In this document: piece by piece, positions 9,949 to 19,027 of the stretch
How the letters are laid out: each line of letters begins with the position of its first letter
How positions within the stretch are numbered: the stretch's first letter is position 1
NCBI RefSeq assembly: GCF_006442965.1
Contig: NZ_VFWX01000018.1
Span: 62,001-126,000, forward strand
Length of the DNA: 64,000 bases
Origin: Mesorhizobium sp. CU3
Lineage (GTDB): Bacteria; Pseudomonadota; Alphaproteobacteria; Rhizobiales; Rhizobiaceae
Reading direction: 5' to 3'
Notes under the pieces: generated by a model
Told to the model about the DNA's origin: nothing
The model's input: only the letters and a program-made list of their open reading frames with translations
Databases searched by the model: none
Made by a program: the position numbers and the translations under genes

Positions 9949-10529
9949 CGCGGACGCCGAATTTCGTTTCCTGGCGCGCCGCGATCCTGCATCGCGCCGA
10001 CGACAACATCGACCGCCTGAAGCGTCAGCTCGAACGTCTGGGCGTCACCGTCCTGGTGCAGTGGAAGCCGCTCGATCTCGCCGAAACGCCGGCCGACATC
10101 GTCTTGGTCGATGCCGACCAGGGTTTTGACGATCTCTTGCCGTGGCACGGCGACGAGGCGCCCATCCCGGTGGTCGCGCTGCTCGGTTCAGAAGCGCCTG
10201 GCCGCATCGCCTGGGCGCTCGAAAAGGGCGCCGGCGCGCTCATCGCAAAGCCGGTCGTCGCTTCCTCGGTCTATCCCGCGCTGGTGCTCGCCACCCACGC
10301 CCATAGCGAACGCACCGCCATAAGGGCGCGCATGGCCGGCTTGGAGGAGCGCCTGAGGCTGAGGCCGGTCGTCTATGATGCGATGCGCTCGATCATGGCC
10401 GCGCAGGGCAGCGACGAGGCCGATGCCTACCGCACGCTCTGCCGCCTCGCCATGCAGCGCCGTCTCACCGTCGAGCATGTCGCCGTAGCCATCGTCGCCG
10501 GGCACGAGCCCGTGCCGCGGGCGATGTAG
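9945..10529 (+). CDS. amiR: AmiR-like ANTAR-domain antitermination regulator
   Basis: A 194-residue protein with a pseudo-receiver N-terminal half (about 1-120, no clear phospho-Asp constellation) and a C-terminal ANTAR domain (about 130-190: GLEERLRLRPVVYDAMRSIM through LAMQRRLTVEHVAVAIV). ANTAR proteins bind nascent RNA and prevent intrinsic termination. Encoded directly after the AmiC-like sensor with a 4-base overlap, it matches the AmiC-AmiR pair. The target is most likely the leader terminator at 8747-8799 of its own operon. Confidence 0.87.
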   Translation: MTRTPNFVSWRAAILHRADDNIDRLKRQLERLGVTVLVQWKPLDLAETPADIVLVDADQGFDDLLPWHGDEAPIPVVALLGSEAPGRIAWALEKGAGALIAKPVVASSVYPALVLATHAHSERTAIRARMAGLEERLRLRPVVYDAMRSIMAAQGSDEADAYRTLCRLAMQRRLTVEHVAVAIVAGHEPVPRAM

Positions 10530-10536
10530 GCGCCGA

Positions 10537-11385
10537 ATGCGGGTTTTGCGCGAACTGACAAGACGGCCTTCAGCCCTGTTCGGGCTGATCGTGGTCGCGA
10601 TCGTTCTGCTGGCGGCGATCTTCGCGCCGTGGATCGCGCATTTCTCGCCGGACGACCAGCTCGCCGACGGCTTGTCGCTCGAAGGCGCGCCGCTGCCGCC
10701 CGGCGGCGGCCATTTCTTCGGCACCGACACGCTTGGACGCGACCTCTTCGCTCGTGTGCTGTTCGGCGCCCGCACCTCGCTGATCATCGGCCTCGTCGCC
10801 AATGGTGTCGCCGTCGCGATCGGGCTGCTGGTCGGGCTGCTCGCCGGCTATCTGCGCGGCACCGCCGGCAATCTCTTGATGCGCTTCACCGACCTGATGA
10901 TGGCCTTTCCGGCGCTGCTGCTGGCGATTGCGCTGGCGGCGCTCTTGAAGCCCAGCCTGTGGATCGTCGCCATGGTGATCGCCCTGGTCAACTGGGTGCA
11001 GGTCGCCCGCATCGTCTATACCGAGACGCGCGGCCTGGTGGAGCGCGACTTCATCGTCGCCGAGCGTTCGCTCGGCGCCGGCAACAGCCGCATCATCCTG
11101 TTCCACATCCTGCCGCATCTGATGCCGACGGCGATCGTCTGGGGCACGCTCGGCATCGCCACCACGGTGCTGCTCGAGGCGACGCTGTCCTTCCTCGGCA
11201 TCGGCGTGCAGCCGCCGCAGCCCTCCTGGGGCAACATCATCTTCGAGAGCCAGAGCTATTTCCAGGACGCGCCCTGGCTGGTCTTCATCCCCGGCGCGAT
11301 CATCCTGGCCACGGCCTTGTCCTTCAACCTGATCGGCGACGCGCTGCGCGATATCCTCGATCCGACCCAGCGCGGGAGGCTCTGA
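10537..11385 (+). CDS. ABC transporter permease, DppC/OppC type
   Basis: A 282-residue inner-membrane permease with an N-terminal TM (PSALFGLIVVAIVLLAAIF), the FGTDTLGRDLFARVLFGART motif of the DppC branch, five further hydrophobic segments and the EAA loop (ERDFIVAERSLGAGNSRII). The start is 7 bases after amiR. It pairs with the next gene to form the channel of the amide-operon importer. The permease order is DppC before DppB, the reverse of E. coli dpp. Confidence 0.93.
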   Translation: MRVLRELTRRPSALFGLIVVAIVLLAAIFAPWIAHFSPDDQLADGLSLEGAPLPPGGGHFFGTDTLGRDLFARVLFGARTSLIIGLVANGVAVAIGLLVGLLAGYLRGTAGNLLMRFTDLMMAFPALLLAIALAALLKPSLWIVAMVIALVNWVQVARIVYTETRGLVERDFIVAERSLGAGNSRIILFHILPHLMPTAIVWGTLGIATTVLLEATLSFLGIGVQPPQPSWGNIIFESQSYFQDAPWLVFIPGAIILATALSFNLIGDALRDILDPTQRGRL

Positions 11386-11387
11386 CG

Positions 11388-12308
11388 ATGGGGTCCTTCC
11401 TCGCCCGCCGTCTCGTCCAGGCCGTGCTGATCCTGCTCGGCGTCGCCGCCATCACCTTCCTGCTGCTCTATTGCCTGCCGGCGGATCCGGCCGTGCTGAT
11501 CGCCGGGCGCTCGGCGACGCCGCAGATGGTGACCGCCATCCGGCATGAGCTCGGCCTCGACCAGCCCTTGGTCATGCAGTTCCTGCACTATGTCGGCAAT
11601 TTGCTGCATGGCGACCTCGGCCGCTCCTATACGCAAAAGACCGAGGTGCTGCCGCTGATCCTGGCGCGCCTGCCGGCGACGCTTGTGCTGATGGCCGCCG
11701 GCATCGTCGTCGAGGTCGCGCTGGGCTTGACCTTCGGCATCATCGCGGCGGTCTGGCGCGGCGGCTTCGTCGACCGTTCAGTCATGATGCTGTCCTTCGT
11801 CGGCGTCTCGTCGCCGCAATTCGTCGTTGCGCTGCTGCTTCTCTATGTCTTTGCCGCCACGCTCGGCTGGTTCCCGATGTCCGGCTTCGGCACGGCGCGG
11901 CATGTCGTGCTGCCGGCGCTGACGCTCGGCGTGCTCGGCGCCGGCTGGTACGCGCGCATGGTGCGCTCCGCGATGATCGAAGTGCTGCGCCAGGATTATG
12001 TGCGCACGGCCCACGCCAAGGGCCTCAGCGGCCGCCGCGTCGTGCTTCGCCACGCGCTGCCCAACGCGCTTTTGCCTATTATCGCCATGGTCGGCATCGA
12101 CATCGGCCAGTTCATGAGCGGCGTCGTCGTGGTCGAGGCCGTCTATGGCTGGCCCGGCATCGGCCAGCTTGCCTGGCAGGCCATCCAGCAGGTCGACGTT
12201 CCTATCATCATGGGCGTCACGCTGGTCTCGGCGCTGGCCATCGTGCTCGGCAACCTCTTGGCCGACTTCGTCGCGCCGTTCGTCGATCCCCGCATCCGCA
12301 GCCAATAA
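11388..12308 (+). CDS. ABC transporter permease, DppB/OppB type
   Basis: A 306-residue permease starting at ATG 11388, two bases after the previous stop. N-terminal LARRLVQAVLILLGVAAITF, six predicted TM segments, HELGLDQPLVMQFLHYVGNL, and the EAA loop RQDYVRTAHAKGLSGRRVVL are typical of the DppB branch. The C-terminal FVDPRIR is a family end. Together with the DppC-like protein it forms the membrane part of the importer. Confidence 0.93.
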   Translation: MGSFLARRLVQAVLILLGVAAITFLLLYCLPADPAVLIAGRSATPQMVTAIRHELGLDQPLVMQFLHYVGNLLHGDLGRSYTQKTEVLPLILARLPATLVLMAAGIVVEVALGLTFGIIAAVWRGGFVDRSVMMLSFVGVSSPQFVVALLLLYVFAATLGWFPMSGFGTARHVVLPALTLGVLGAGWYARMVRSAMIEVLRQDYVRTAHAKGLSGRRVVLRHALPNALLPIIAMVGIDIGQFMSGVVVVEAVYGWPGIGQLAWQAIQQVDVPIIMGVTLVSALAIVLGNLLADFVAPFVDPRIRSQ

Positions 12309-12337
12309 CCAACAAAACCAACAGAGGAGTGAACTTC

Positions 12338-13966
12338 ATGAATACATTCATCAAACAGATCGGCCTCGCGGCCCTGCTCGCCACCTCGGCCCTGGTGCCG
12401 GCCAAGCTTGCCTTCGCCGACACGCCGACCAATGGCGGCGACATCATCGTCACCTACAAGGACGACATCGCAACGCTCGACCCGGCCATCGGCTATGACT
12501 GGCAGAACTGGTCAATGATCAATTCGCTGTTCTCGCGCCTGGTCGACTATAAGCCCGGCACGACGGAACTCGGGCCGTCGCTCGCCGACAGCTACGACGT
12601 CTCCGACGACGGCAAGGTCTACACCTTCAAGCTGCATCCCGGCGTCAAGTTCAGCAACGGCCGCGCGGTGACAGCGGCTGACGTCAAATGGTCAATCGAG
12701 CGCGCCGTCAACCCGAAGACGCAAGGTCCGGGCGCCGGCTTCTTCCACTCGATCGTCGGCGCCGACAAGATGACCGCCGGCACCGCCGAGACAATGGACG
12801 GCATCACAGTGGTCGACGACCACACGGTGAAGTTCACACTGGCGCAGCCCGACGCCACCTTCCTCAACGTGCTGGCGCTGAATTTTGCCTCCGTCGTGCC
12901 GAAGGAAGCGGTGGAAGCCGCGGGCGGCGACTTTGGCAAGCATCCGGTCGGCTCCGGCGCCTTCACACTGAAGGAATGGACCATCGGCCAACGCCTCGTC
13001 TTCGTGAAGAACCCCGACTACTTCATCAAGGACCGGCCGCATGTCGATAGTTTCACGATCGAGGTCGGCCAGGAGCCGCTGGTGGCGCTTTTGCGCCTGC
13101 AGAAGGGCGAGGTTGACATCGCCGGCGACGGCATTCCGCCGGCGAAATTCCTGGAGATGAAGAAGTCGCCCGAGTTCGAGGGCATGATCGTCGACCGCCA
13201 GCAGCTGGAGACCAGCTACGTCACCTTGAACACGCAGGTAAAACCCTTCGACAACGTCAAGGTGCGGCAGGCCGTCAACATGGCCATCAACAAGGACCGC
13301 ATCGTGCGCATCATCAATGGCCGCGCCACGCCGGCCAGCCAGGTGCTGCCGCCGCTGATGCCGGGCTACGACCAGAACTACAAGGGCTATGCCTACGATC
13401 CCGAAAAGGCCAAGGCGCTGCTCGCCGAAGCCGGGTTCAAGGACGGCTTCTCGACGCAGATCTATACCTCGAACACCGACCCGCAGCCGCGCATCACCCA
13501 GGCGATCCAGCAGGATCTGGCGGCGATCGGCGTCAAGGCCGAGATCAAGGCGGTGGCCAATCCCAATGTGATCGCCGCCGGCGGCACGCAGGGGCAGGCG
13601 CCGATGGTCTGGTCGGGCGGGCTCGGCTGGATCGCCGACTTCCCGGATCCGTCCGACTTCTACGGGCCGATCCTCGGCTGCGGCAGCGCTGTCGCCGGCG
13701 GCTGGAACTGGTCGTGGTACTGCAACAAGGACATCGACGCCCGCGGCGTGGCCGCCGACGCCATGCCGGTGCCGGCAAAGGCCGAGGAGCGCAACAAGGT
13801 CTGGGCACAGATATTCACCGACATCCAGACCAATGATGCGCCCTGGATCCCTGTCTTCAACGAGCGCCGCGTGGTGGCCAAGTCCAAGCGCATGGGCGGG
13901 CCGGACGAGATCTACATCGATCCCACCCGGGTCATCGATTACGAAGCGGTCTATGTGAACAAATAA
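12338..13966 (+). CDS. ABC transporter substrate-binding protein (SBP family 5)
   Basis: A 542-residue exported solute-binding protein of the peptide/nickel family 5. A cleavable signal peptide (about 1-25, ending AFA) is followed by DIATLDPAIGYDWQNWSMIN and the family signature region YTFKLHPGVKFSNGRAVTAA. The ATG at 12338 sits 8 bases after GAGGAG. Family 5 proteins bind peptides, amides, opines or metals; placement between amidase-regulator and amidase genes suggests an amide-containing ligand. A strong hairpin follows the stop (13980-14011), as often found after highly expressed binding-protein genes. Confidence 0.93.
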   Translation: MNTFIKQIGLAALLATSALVPAKLAFADTPTNGGDIIVTYKDDIATLDPAIGYDWQNWSMINSLFSRLVDYKPGTTELGPSLADSYDVSDDGKVYTFKLHPGVKFSNGRAVTAADVKWSIERAVNPKTQGPGAGFFHSIVGADKMTAGTAETMDGITVVDDHTVKFTLAQPDATFLNVLALNFASVVPKEAVEAAGGDFGKHPVGSGAFTLKEWTIGQRLVFVKNPDYFIKDRPHVDSFTIEVGQEPLVALLRLQKGEVDIAGDGIPPAKFLEMKKSPEFEGMIVDRQQLETSYVTLNTQVKPFDNVKVRQAVNMAINKDRIVRIINGRATPASQVLPPLMPGYDQNYKGYAYDPEKAKALLAEAGFKDGFSTQIYTSNTDPQPRITQAIQQDLAAIGVKAEIKAVANPNVIAAGGTQGQAPMVWSGGLGWIADFPDPSDFYGPILGCGSAVAGGWNWSWYCNKDIDARGVAADAMPVPAKAEERNKVWAQIFTDIQTNDAPWIPVFNERRVVAKSKRMGGPDEIYIDPTRVIDYEAVYVNK

Positions 13967-13979
13967 GCCGCTCCTCATT

Positions 13980-14011
13980 TTCCGGCGGCGGGCGTTTGGC
14001 CGCCGCCGGAA
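13980..14011 (+). terminator. Strong intra-operon hairpin after the binding-protein gene
   Basis: TTCCGGCGGCGG (13980-13991) pairs with CCGCCGCCGGAA (14000-14011), a perfect 12-bp stem with an 8-base loop and no T tract. It is more likely an mRNA stabiliser that raises binding-protein level than a full terminator, because the operon continues 76 bases later. Confidence 0.55.
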
Positions 14012-14086
14012 CCTCTCAAAGAAACGCCGCCGGTGTCCAGCGACGCCAACGGGAGGCGGCTTGCCAAAGACAAACGAGAAGCAACC

Positions 14087-15031
14087 ATGTGCGTGAAGTG
14101 CGATTACACCATCCATCGCGCCAGCCATCATTTCGGCTGGAACCGCGATTTCGAGCCGGTGCTGACGGCCAAGCCCGGTTCGACCGTCCATTTCGAATGT
14201 CTCGATTCCTCCGGCGGCCAGTTCGACGCGAATTCCACGGTGGCGGACGTCCCGACCCTGGATTTCGGCAAGGTCAATCCGGTGACCGGACCGGTCTATG
14301 TCGAGGGCGCCGAGCCCGGCGACGCGCTGAAGATCACGCTGCGCCATTTCGAGCCCTCGGGTCTCGGCTGGACCGCCAACATTCCGGGCTTCGGCCTGCT
14401 TGCCGACCAGTTCAAGGAGCCGGCGCTGCACATCTGGAAATATGACGCCGCCTCGATGGCGCCGGCGCTTTACGGCCCGGGCGGGCGCGTGCCGCTGAAA
14501 CCTTTCGCCGGCACGATCGGCGTGGCGCCGGCCGAACCAGGCCTGCATTCGGTGGTGCCGCCGCGCCGCGTCGGCGGCAATCTCGACATACGCGACCTGT
14601 CGGCCGGCACCACGCTTTACCTGCCGGTCGAGGTCGAGGGCGCGCTGTTTTCGATCGGCGACACCCATGCCGCCCAGGGCGACGGCGAGGTCTGCGGCAC
14701 GGCGATCGAAAGCCGCATGGATGTCGAGGCGACGATCGAGCTGGTCAAGGACGCGCGGCTGGAAAGCCCGCGCTTCACCACGCCGGGGCCGGTGACGCGT
14801 CATCTCGACGAGGCCGGTTACGAGGTCACCACCGGCGTCGGGCCCGACCTGATGACCGCGGCGCGCGAAAGCGTGAAGCGCATGGTCGACCTGCTTGCCG
14901 CCGACCACGGCTTGAAGCCGGTCGACGCCTATATGCTGTGCTCCGTCTGCGGCGATCTGCGCATCAGCGAGATCGTCGACATGCCGAACTGGGTCGTCTC
15001 GTTCTATTTCCCAAGGATCGTCTTCAATTGA
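14087..15031 (+). CDS. Acetamidase/formamidase family protein
   Basis: A 314-residue cytosolic amidase of the FmdA/AmdA family that hydrolyses formamide or acetamide to ammonia and acid. Landmarks: FGWNRDFEPVLTAKPGSTVH at the N-terminus, GPVYVEGAEPGDALKI, and the metal/active-site stretch SIGDTHAAQGDGEVCGTAIE. The C-terminal DAYMLCSVCGDLRISEIVD is also typical. I start at ATG 14087 (MCVKCDYTIHRASHH); an in-frame ATG at 14033 adds non-conserved residues. Its stop overlaps the start of the ATPase gene (TGATG). It gives the operon its catabolic purpose: nitrogen from small amides. Confidence 0.92.
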   Translation: MCVKCDYTIHRASHHFGWNRDFEPVLTAKPGSTVHFECLDSSGGQFDANSTVADVPTLDFGKVNPVTGPVYVEGAEPGDALKITLRHFEPSGLGWTANIPGFGLLADQFKEPALHIWKYDAASMAPALYGPGGRVPLKPFAGTIGVAPAEPGLHSVVPPRRVGGNLDIRDLSAGTTLYLPVEVEGALFSIGDTHAAQGDGEVCGTAIESRMDVEATIELVKDARLESPRFTTPGPVTRHLDEAGYEVTTGVGPDLMTAARESVKRMVDLLAADHGLKPVDAYMLCSVCGDLRISEIVDMPNWVVSFYFPRIVFN

Positions 15032-16716
15032 TGGCGGATGGTTCCGGACGAGGAAAAGATGCTGTCCTGACCGTCGATAATCTGTCGGTGGACGCGCTGA
15101 CGCCCGGGGGCGCCAGGCGCGTCATCGACGGCATCAGCTTCGCGCTGGCGCCGGGCGAGACGCTTTGCCTTGCCGGCGAGTCCGGCTCGGGCAAGTCGGT
15201 GACGGCGTTGTCGATCATGCGCTTGTTGCCGCGCGCCTCGCTACGCATCGCCGGCGGCGACATCAGGCTCGAGCGCCAGTCGCTGCCGCGCCTGTCCGAG
15301 CGCGCCATGCGCGACGTGCGCGGCGGCGAGATCGCCATGATCTTCCAGGAGCCGATGACCTCGCTCAATCCTGTACATTCGATCGGCGCGCAATTGACCG
15401 AGGCGATCCGCATCCACCAGGGCGCGGAGGGTTCAAGCGTCGAACAGCGCGCCCGCGATATGCTCGATGTCGTGCATATCAGCGACTCGGCGCGGCGCAT
15501 GAAGCAGTACCCGCATGAGCTCTCCGGCGGCATGCGCCAGCGTGTCATGATCGCCATGGCGCTGTCCTGCCGGCCGAAAGTGCTCTTGGCCGACGAGCCG
15601 ACGACGGCGCTCGACGTCACCGTGCAGGCGCAGATCCTGAAATTGATGCGCGAGCTGAAGCGGGAATTCGGCACCGCCATCATCCTGATCACGCACGATA
15701 TGGGCGTCGTAGCCGAGATGGCCGACCGAGTGGCCGTCATGCGCGACGGACGCATCGTCGAGGCGGGCCCTGTGCTCGAAATTTTCGAGCGGCCGCAGGC
15801 CGACTACACGCGCGAACTGCTCGCCGCCGTGCCGCGCCTCGGCGCCTTCGCCGGGACCGACGCGCCGCCTCGGGTTACAGCCACCGCCAGGCCGCCGGCG
15901 CCGAACGGCGCGGCGCCCGTGCTTTCGGTCAAGAACCTTGTCGTCGACTACGGCGCTTCTTCGAACCTCTTCCGCCGCCTCGCCGCGGAGGCCCCTGCTG
16001 TGCAGGACGTATCCTTCGACATCATGCCGGGCCGCACGCTCGGTCTCGTCGGCGAAAGCGGCTCCGGCAAGTCGACCACCGGCAAGGCCGTGCTCGGCCT
16101 TGTCCCCTTCGCAGGCTCGGTGACCATCGCCGGCACGTCTATCCAGGGCCTCTCCGCCGGCGCGATGCGGCCAGTGCGCCGAGCCGCGCAGATGATCTTC
16201 CAGGACCCTTACGCCTCGCTCGACCCGCGCATGACGGTGGGCGCGGCGATCGCCGAACCGCTTGTCATTCACGGCATCGGCAGCAAGAGCGACCGGCGCG
16301 AGCGCGTGGCCTCGCTGCTGGCCCGCGTCGGGCTCGCCGCCGATCACGCCTCGCGCTATCCGCATGAGTTCTCCGGCGGCCAGCGGCAGCGCATCTGCAT
16401 TGCACGGGCGCTGGCGCTCGAACCGAAGCTGATCGTCGCCGACGAGAGCGTCGCCGCGCTCGACGTGTCGGTCAGGGCGCGCGTGCTCGACCTGATGCTG
16501 GAGCTGCAGGAGACGCTGGGCTTGGCCTACCTCTTCATCTCGCACGACATGGCGGTGGTCGAGCGCATGAGCCATGACGTCGCCGTCATGCGCGGCGGCC
16601 GTATCGTCGAAGCCGGGCCGCGCCGCGCGGTGCTGTCCTCGCCGCGCGAGGACTATACGCGCGAGCTGATCGCCGCCGTGCCGATACCCGACCCACGCGT
16701 CGCCAACCCAAAGTAG
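15031..16716 (+). CDS. Fused DppD-DppF ABC transporter ATPase
   Basis: A 561-residue protein made of two nucleotide-binding domains in tandem. NBD1: Walker A GESGSGKS, signature LSGGMRQRVMIAMAL, Walker B VLLADEPTTALD. NBD2 begins near residue 300: Walker A GESGSGKST, signature FSGGQRQRICIARAL, and a divergent Walker B LIVADESVAALD, where the usual Pro after the catalytic Glu is Ser. Separate DppD and DppF subunits are fused here, as in GsiA-type importers. It energises the two upstream permeases; translation is coupled to the amidase by a stop/start overlap. Confidence 0.94.
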   Translation: MADGSGRGKDAVLTVDNLSVDALTPGGARRVIDGISFALAPGETLCLAGESGSGKSVTALSIMRLLPRASLRIAGGDIRLERQSLPRLSERAMRDVRGGEIAMIFQEPMTSLNPVHSIGAQLTEAIRIHQGAEGSSVEQRARDMLDVVHISDSARRMKQYPHELSGGMRQRVMIAMALSCRPKVLLADEPTTALDVTVQAQILKLMRELKREFGTAIILITHDMGVVAEMADRVAVMRDGRIVEAGPVLEIFERPQADYTRELLAAVPRLGAFAGTDAPPRVTATARPPAPNGAAPVLSVKNLVVDYGASSNLFRRLAAEAPAVQDVSFDIMPGRTLGLVGESGSGKSTTGKAVLGLVPFAGSVTIAGTSIQGLSAGAMRPVRRAAQMIFQDPYASLDPRMTVGAAIAEPLVIHGIGSKSDRRERVASLLARVGLAADHASRYPHEFSGGQRQRICIARALALEPKLIVADESVAALDVSVRARVLDLMLELQETLGLAYLFISHDMAVVERMSHDVAVMRGGRIVEAGPRRAVLSSPREDYTRELIAAVPIPDPRVANPK

Positions 16717-16744
16717 CGTTACCGCGATTAGGTGATCTTATGTG

Positions 16745-17692
16745 TCAGCTGCTGCGCGTCGCCACGAAGGTCGCGGCTTCCTTGAGCAAGGCGGCCTCTT
16801 CGCCATAAGGCTCGAGCAAGGCGTGCGCCTGGTCGATGAGGCCGTGCAGTTGCTCGCGCGCCCAATCCGGGCCATGCAGCGATGCCAGCGTCGCCTTGCC
16901 GGCGGCTGCGTCCTTGTTCGTCGCCTTGCCCATCTGCTTGGCGTCGGCGGTGAGGTCGAGCAGGTCGTCGGCGAGCTGGAAGGCGAGGCCGATCGCCGAG
17001 CCGAATTCGGCCAGCCTCTCGCGATCAGGGTGAGGCGCGCCGGCGACGATCGCGCCGGCCTCGCAGGCGAAGCGAATCAGCGCGCCGGTCTTCATCGCCT
17101 GCAGGCGGATGATGCCGGCCTCGTCCGGGCGCTGGCGCTCCGCCTCGATGTCGAGCACCTGGCCGCCGACCATGCCGCCGGCGCCGGCGGCGCGGGCCAG
17201 CGCCAGGACGAGCGCCGCGCGGCGCTCGGCCGGCAGCGCGGTCGCCTCGTCGGCGACGATGTCGAAGGCGAGCGTCAGCAGCGCGTCGCCGGCAAGGATC
17301 GCGGTCGCCTCGTCGAAGGCCTTGTGCACCGTCGGCTGGCCGCGGCGCAGATCGTCATCGTCCATCGAAGGCAGGTCGTCATGGATCAGCGAATAGCAGT
17401 GCACGCATTCCAGCGCCGCGGCGACGCGCAGCGCCGCCTCGCCATCGGCTGAAAAAAGCGCCGCGCTTTCCATCACCAAAAAAGGCCGCAGCCGCTTGCC
17501 GCCGTTGAGCACGCCATGACGCATCGCCGCCATCAGCCGCTCGGGCCGCGCGATCTCGCCGGCGAGCGGGCGCGCGTCGAGGATTTGCCGCAGCTGCGTT
17601 TCCGCCGCGGCGGCGCGCATGAAAAGCGCGGATTCGAAGGCAATCGGCTCGTCTTTCACCATGGCCGCGAGCGGTAGCCGACACTCAGACAT
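16745..17692 (-). CDS. ispA: Farnesyl/geranyl diphosphate synthase (polyprenyl synthetase)
   Basis: A 315-residue trans-prenyltransferase. The first Asp-rich motif is DDLPSMDDDDLRRG and the second is QLADDLLDLTADAKQMGK, both intact; GGKRLRPFLV is the substrate-binding start. The residues before the first Asp-rich motif (HCYSLIHDD) and the overall length fit short-chain FPP synthases of proteobacteria, but chain length cannot be fixed by eye. It uses IPP/DMAPP from the pathway that includes IspG (1953-3203). Divergent from mtgA with about 100 bases between starts. An internal ATG at 17662 is a possible later start. Confidence 0.92.
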   Translation of the reverse strand: MSECRLPLAAMVKDEPIAFESALFMRAAAAETQLRQILDARPLAGEIARPERLMAAMRHGVLNGGKRLRPFLVMESAALFSADGEAALRVAAALECVHCYSLIHDDLPSMDDDDLRRGQPTVHKAFDEATAILAGDALLTLAFDIVADEATALPAERRAALVLALARAAGAGGMVGGQVLDIEAERQRPDEAGIIRLQAMKTGALIRFACEAGAIVAGAPHPDRERLAEFGSAIGLAFQLADDLLDLTADAKQMGKATNKDAAAGKATLASLHGPDWAREQLHGLIDQAHALLEPYGEEAALLKEAATFVATRSS

Positions 17693-17789
17693 TGCGCAAG
17701 CAGCCTCGCGCCTTTATGCCGATGGGGCGAGGCACGGGTGGGGCGGCTTGACGGAACCGATCGTCGAATATGAAAGCGAAGGGCTGAAC

Positions 17790-18497
17790 ATGGCGCGGCC
17801 ACGGCGCCTGAACCGCGCCGGTTTCAAGCGCATCGCCCGGCGCTGCCTGGTCGTGGCGCTGGTGCTGGCCGCCATACCGGTGGTGCTCACCTTCCTCTAT
17901 CTGCCGTCCTTCGTGCATCCGATCTCGACCTTGATGATCAAGGACCTCGTGACCTTTTCCGGCTACGACCGGCGTTGGGTGTCGATCGACGATGTCGCGC
18001 CCGTACTGGCGCATTCTGTGATCATGTCGGAAGACGGGCAGTTCTGCTTCCATCGCGGTGTCGATCTCGGCGAGTTGCGCGGCGTGGTCGACGACGCGCT
18101 GGCCGGCGAGGCGACGCGCGGCGCCTCGACCATCACCATGCAGACGGTGAAGAACCTGTTCCTGTGGTCGCGGCCGCTGGGCAGCGTGCGCAAGGTGGTC
18201 GAGCTGCCGCTGGCCGTCTATTTCGACGCGGTGATGTCGAAGCGGCGCATTATGGAGATCTATCTCAACATCGCCGAATGGGGGCCGGGCATCTATGGCA
18301 TCGAGGCCGCCGCCCAGCATCATTTCGGCGTCTCGGCCAAGCAATTGTCGCGACGGCAGGCGGCACTGCTTGCCGTCACCTTGCCCAATCCGATCGCGCG
18401 CAATCCGGCCAAGCCGGGACCGGGATTGAGGCGCCTGGCCAGCCTGATCGAGCGGCGCGCCAGTCGTTCGGGCGCCTATGTCGGCTGCCTCGATTAG
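17790..18497 (+). CDS. mtgA: Monofunctional biosynthetic peptidoglycan transglycosylase
   Basis: A 235-residue inner-membrane GT51 glycosyltransferase that polymerises lipid II. One TM anchor (about 18-40) precedes the GT51 domain with catalytic Glu in MSEDGQFCFHRGVD, the RGASTITMQTVKNLFLW motif and KRRIMEIYLNIAEWGPGIYG. There is no transpeptidase domain. The longer open frame begins at 17619 inside ispA; ATG 17790 gives the normal short cytoplasmic tail (MARPRRLNRAGF) and is preferred. Confidence 0.94.
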   Translation: MARPRRLNRAGFKRIARRCLVVALVLAAIPVVLTFLYLPSFVHPISTLMIKDLVTFSGYDRRWVSIDDVAPVLAHSVIMSEDGQFCFHRGVDLGELRGVVDDALAGEATRGASTITMQTVKNLFLWSRPLGSVRKVVELPLAVYFDAVMSKRRIMEIYLNIAEWGPGIYGIEAAAQHHFGVSAKQLSRRQAALLAVTLPNPIARNPAKPGPGLRRLASLIERRASRSGAYVGCLD

Positions 18498-18652
18498 GGC
18501 GGACCGGCGCCCGGCTCAAAAAAATTCGTGGGCAACGCTGGCCAAAACGGCGCAAGGCGTGTATAGGCACCCGACTTTCTCAGATTATGGCCTCGATGCG
18601 GCCCTTTCGCGAGGGTTGCCGGGGCATTTTGACCATGTAGTGGAGCATATCC

Positions 18653-18835
18653 ATGGCCGTTCCAAAAAGAAAAACCTCTCCGTCCAAGCGCGGCATGCGC
18701 CGCTCGGCCGACGCTCTCAAGGCCCCGACCTATGTCGAGGACAAGAATTCCGGCGAAATGCGCCGTCCGCACCACATCGACCTGAAGACCGGCATGTATC
18801 GCGGCCGCCAGGTTCTGGAGCCGAAGGAAAGCTAA
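18653..18835 (+). CDS. rpmF: 50S ribosomal protein L32
   Basis: A 60-residue ribosomal protein beginning AVPKRKTSPSKRGMRRSAD after Met, the invariant L32 N-terminus, and ending HHIDLKTGMYRGRQVLEPKE, the alphaproteobacterial form without the four zinc Cys. It stands alone between mtgA and a terminator. A TATAGG box near 18562 with a weak -35 17 bases upstream could be its promoter. Confidence 0.97.
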   Translation: MAVPKRKTSPSKRGMRRSADALKAPTYVEDKNSGEMRRPHHIDLKTGMYRGRQVLEPKES

Positions 18836-18861
18836 GCAGCTTCCACGGTTTATGACGTTTC

Positions 18862-18895
18862 AAAAGACCGGCCTTCTGGCCGGTCTTTTTGTTTT
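18862..18895 (+). terminator. Rho-independent terminator of rpmF
   Basis: AAAAGACCGGCC, loop TTCT, GGCCGGTCTTTTT then GTTTT: a perfect long stem with A tract before and T tract after. It follows rpmF by 26 bases. Confidence 0.9.
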
Positions 18896-19027
18896 CGACG
18901 GCCGGCCGGCATGGCTTTGACATCGTTATTACATTAGGTCTCAGAGCGTGTTCGGCGCGGCTCCCGAAAAATCTTGACGGCGTCCCGCCGGCGGATTTTA
19001 GAAAAGGTGCCCATTGGAGTTGCCCAG

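Noticed and set aside
12692..14908. 738-residue minus-strand frame over the binding-protein and amidase genes
   Set aside because: Spans two genuine plus-strand genes and their gap; no motif.
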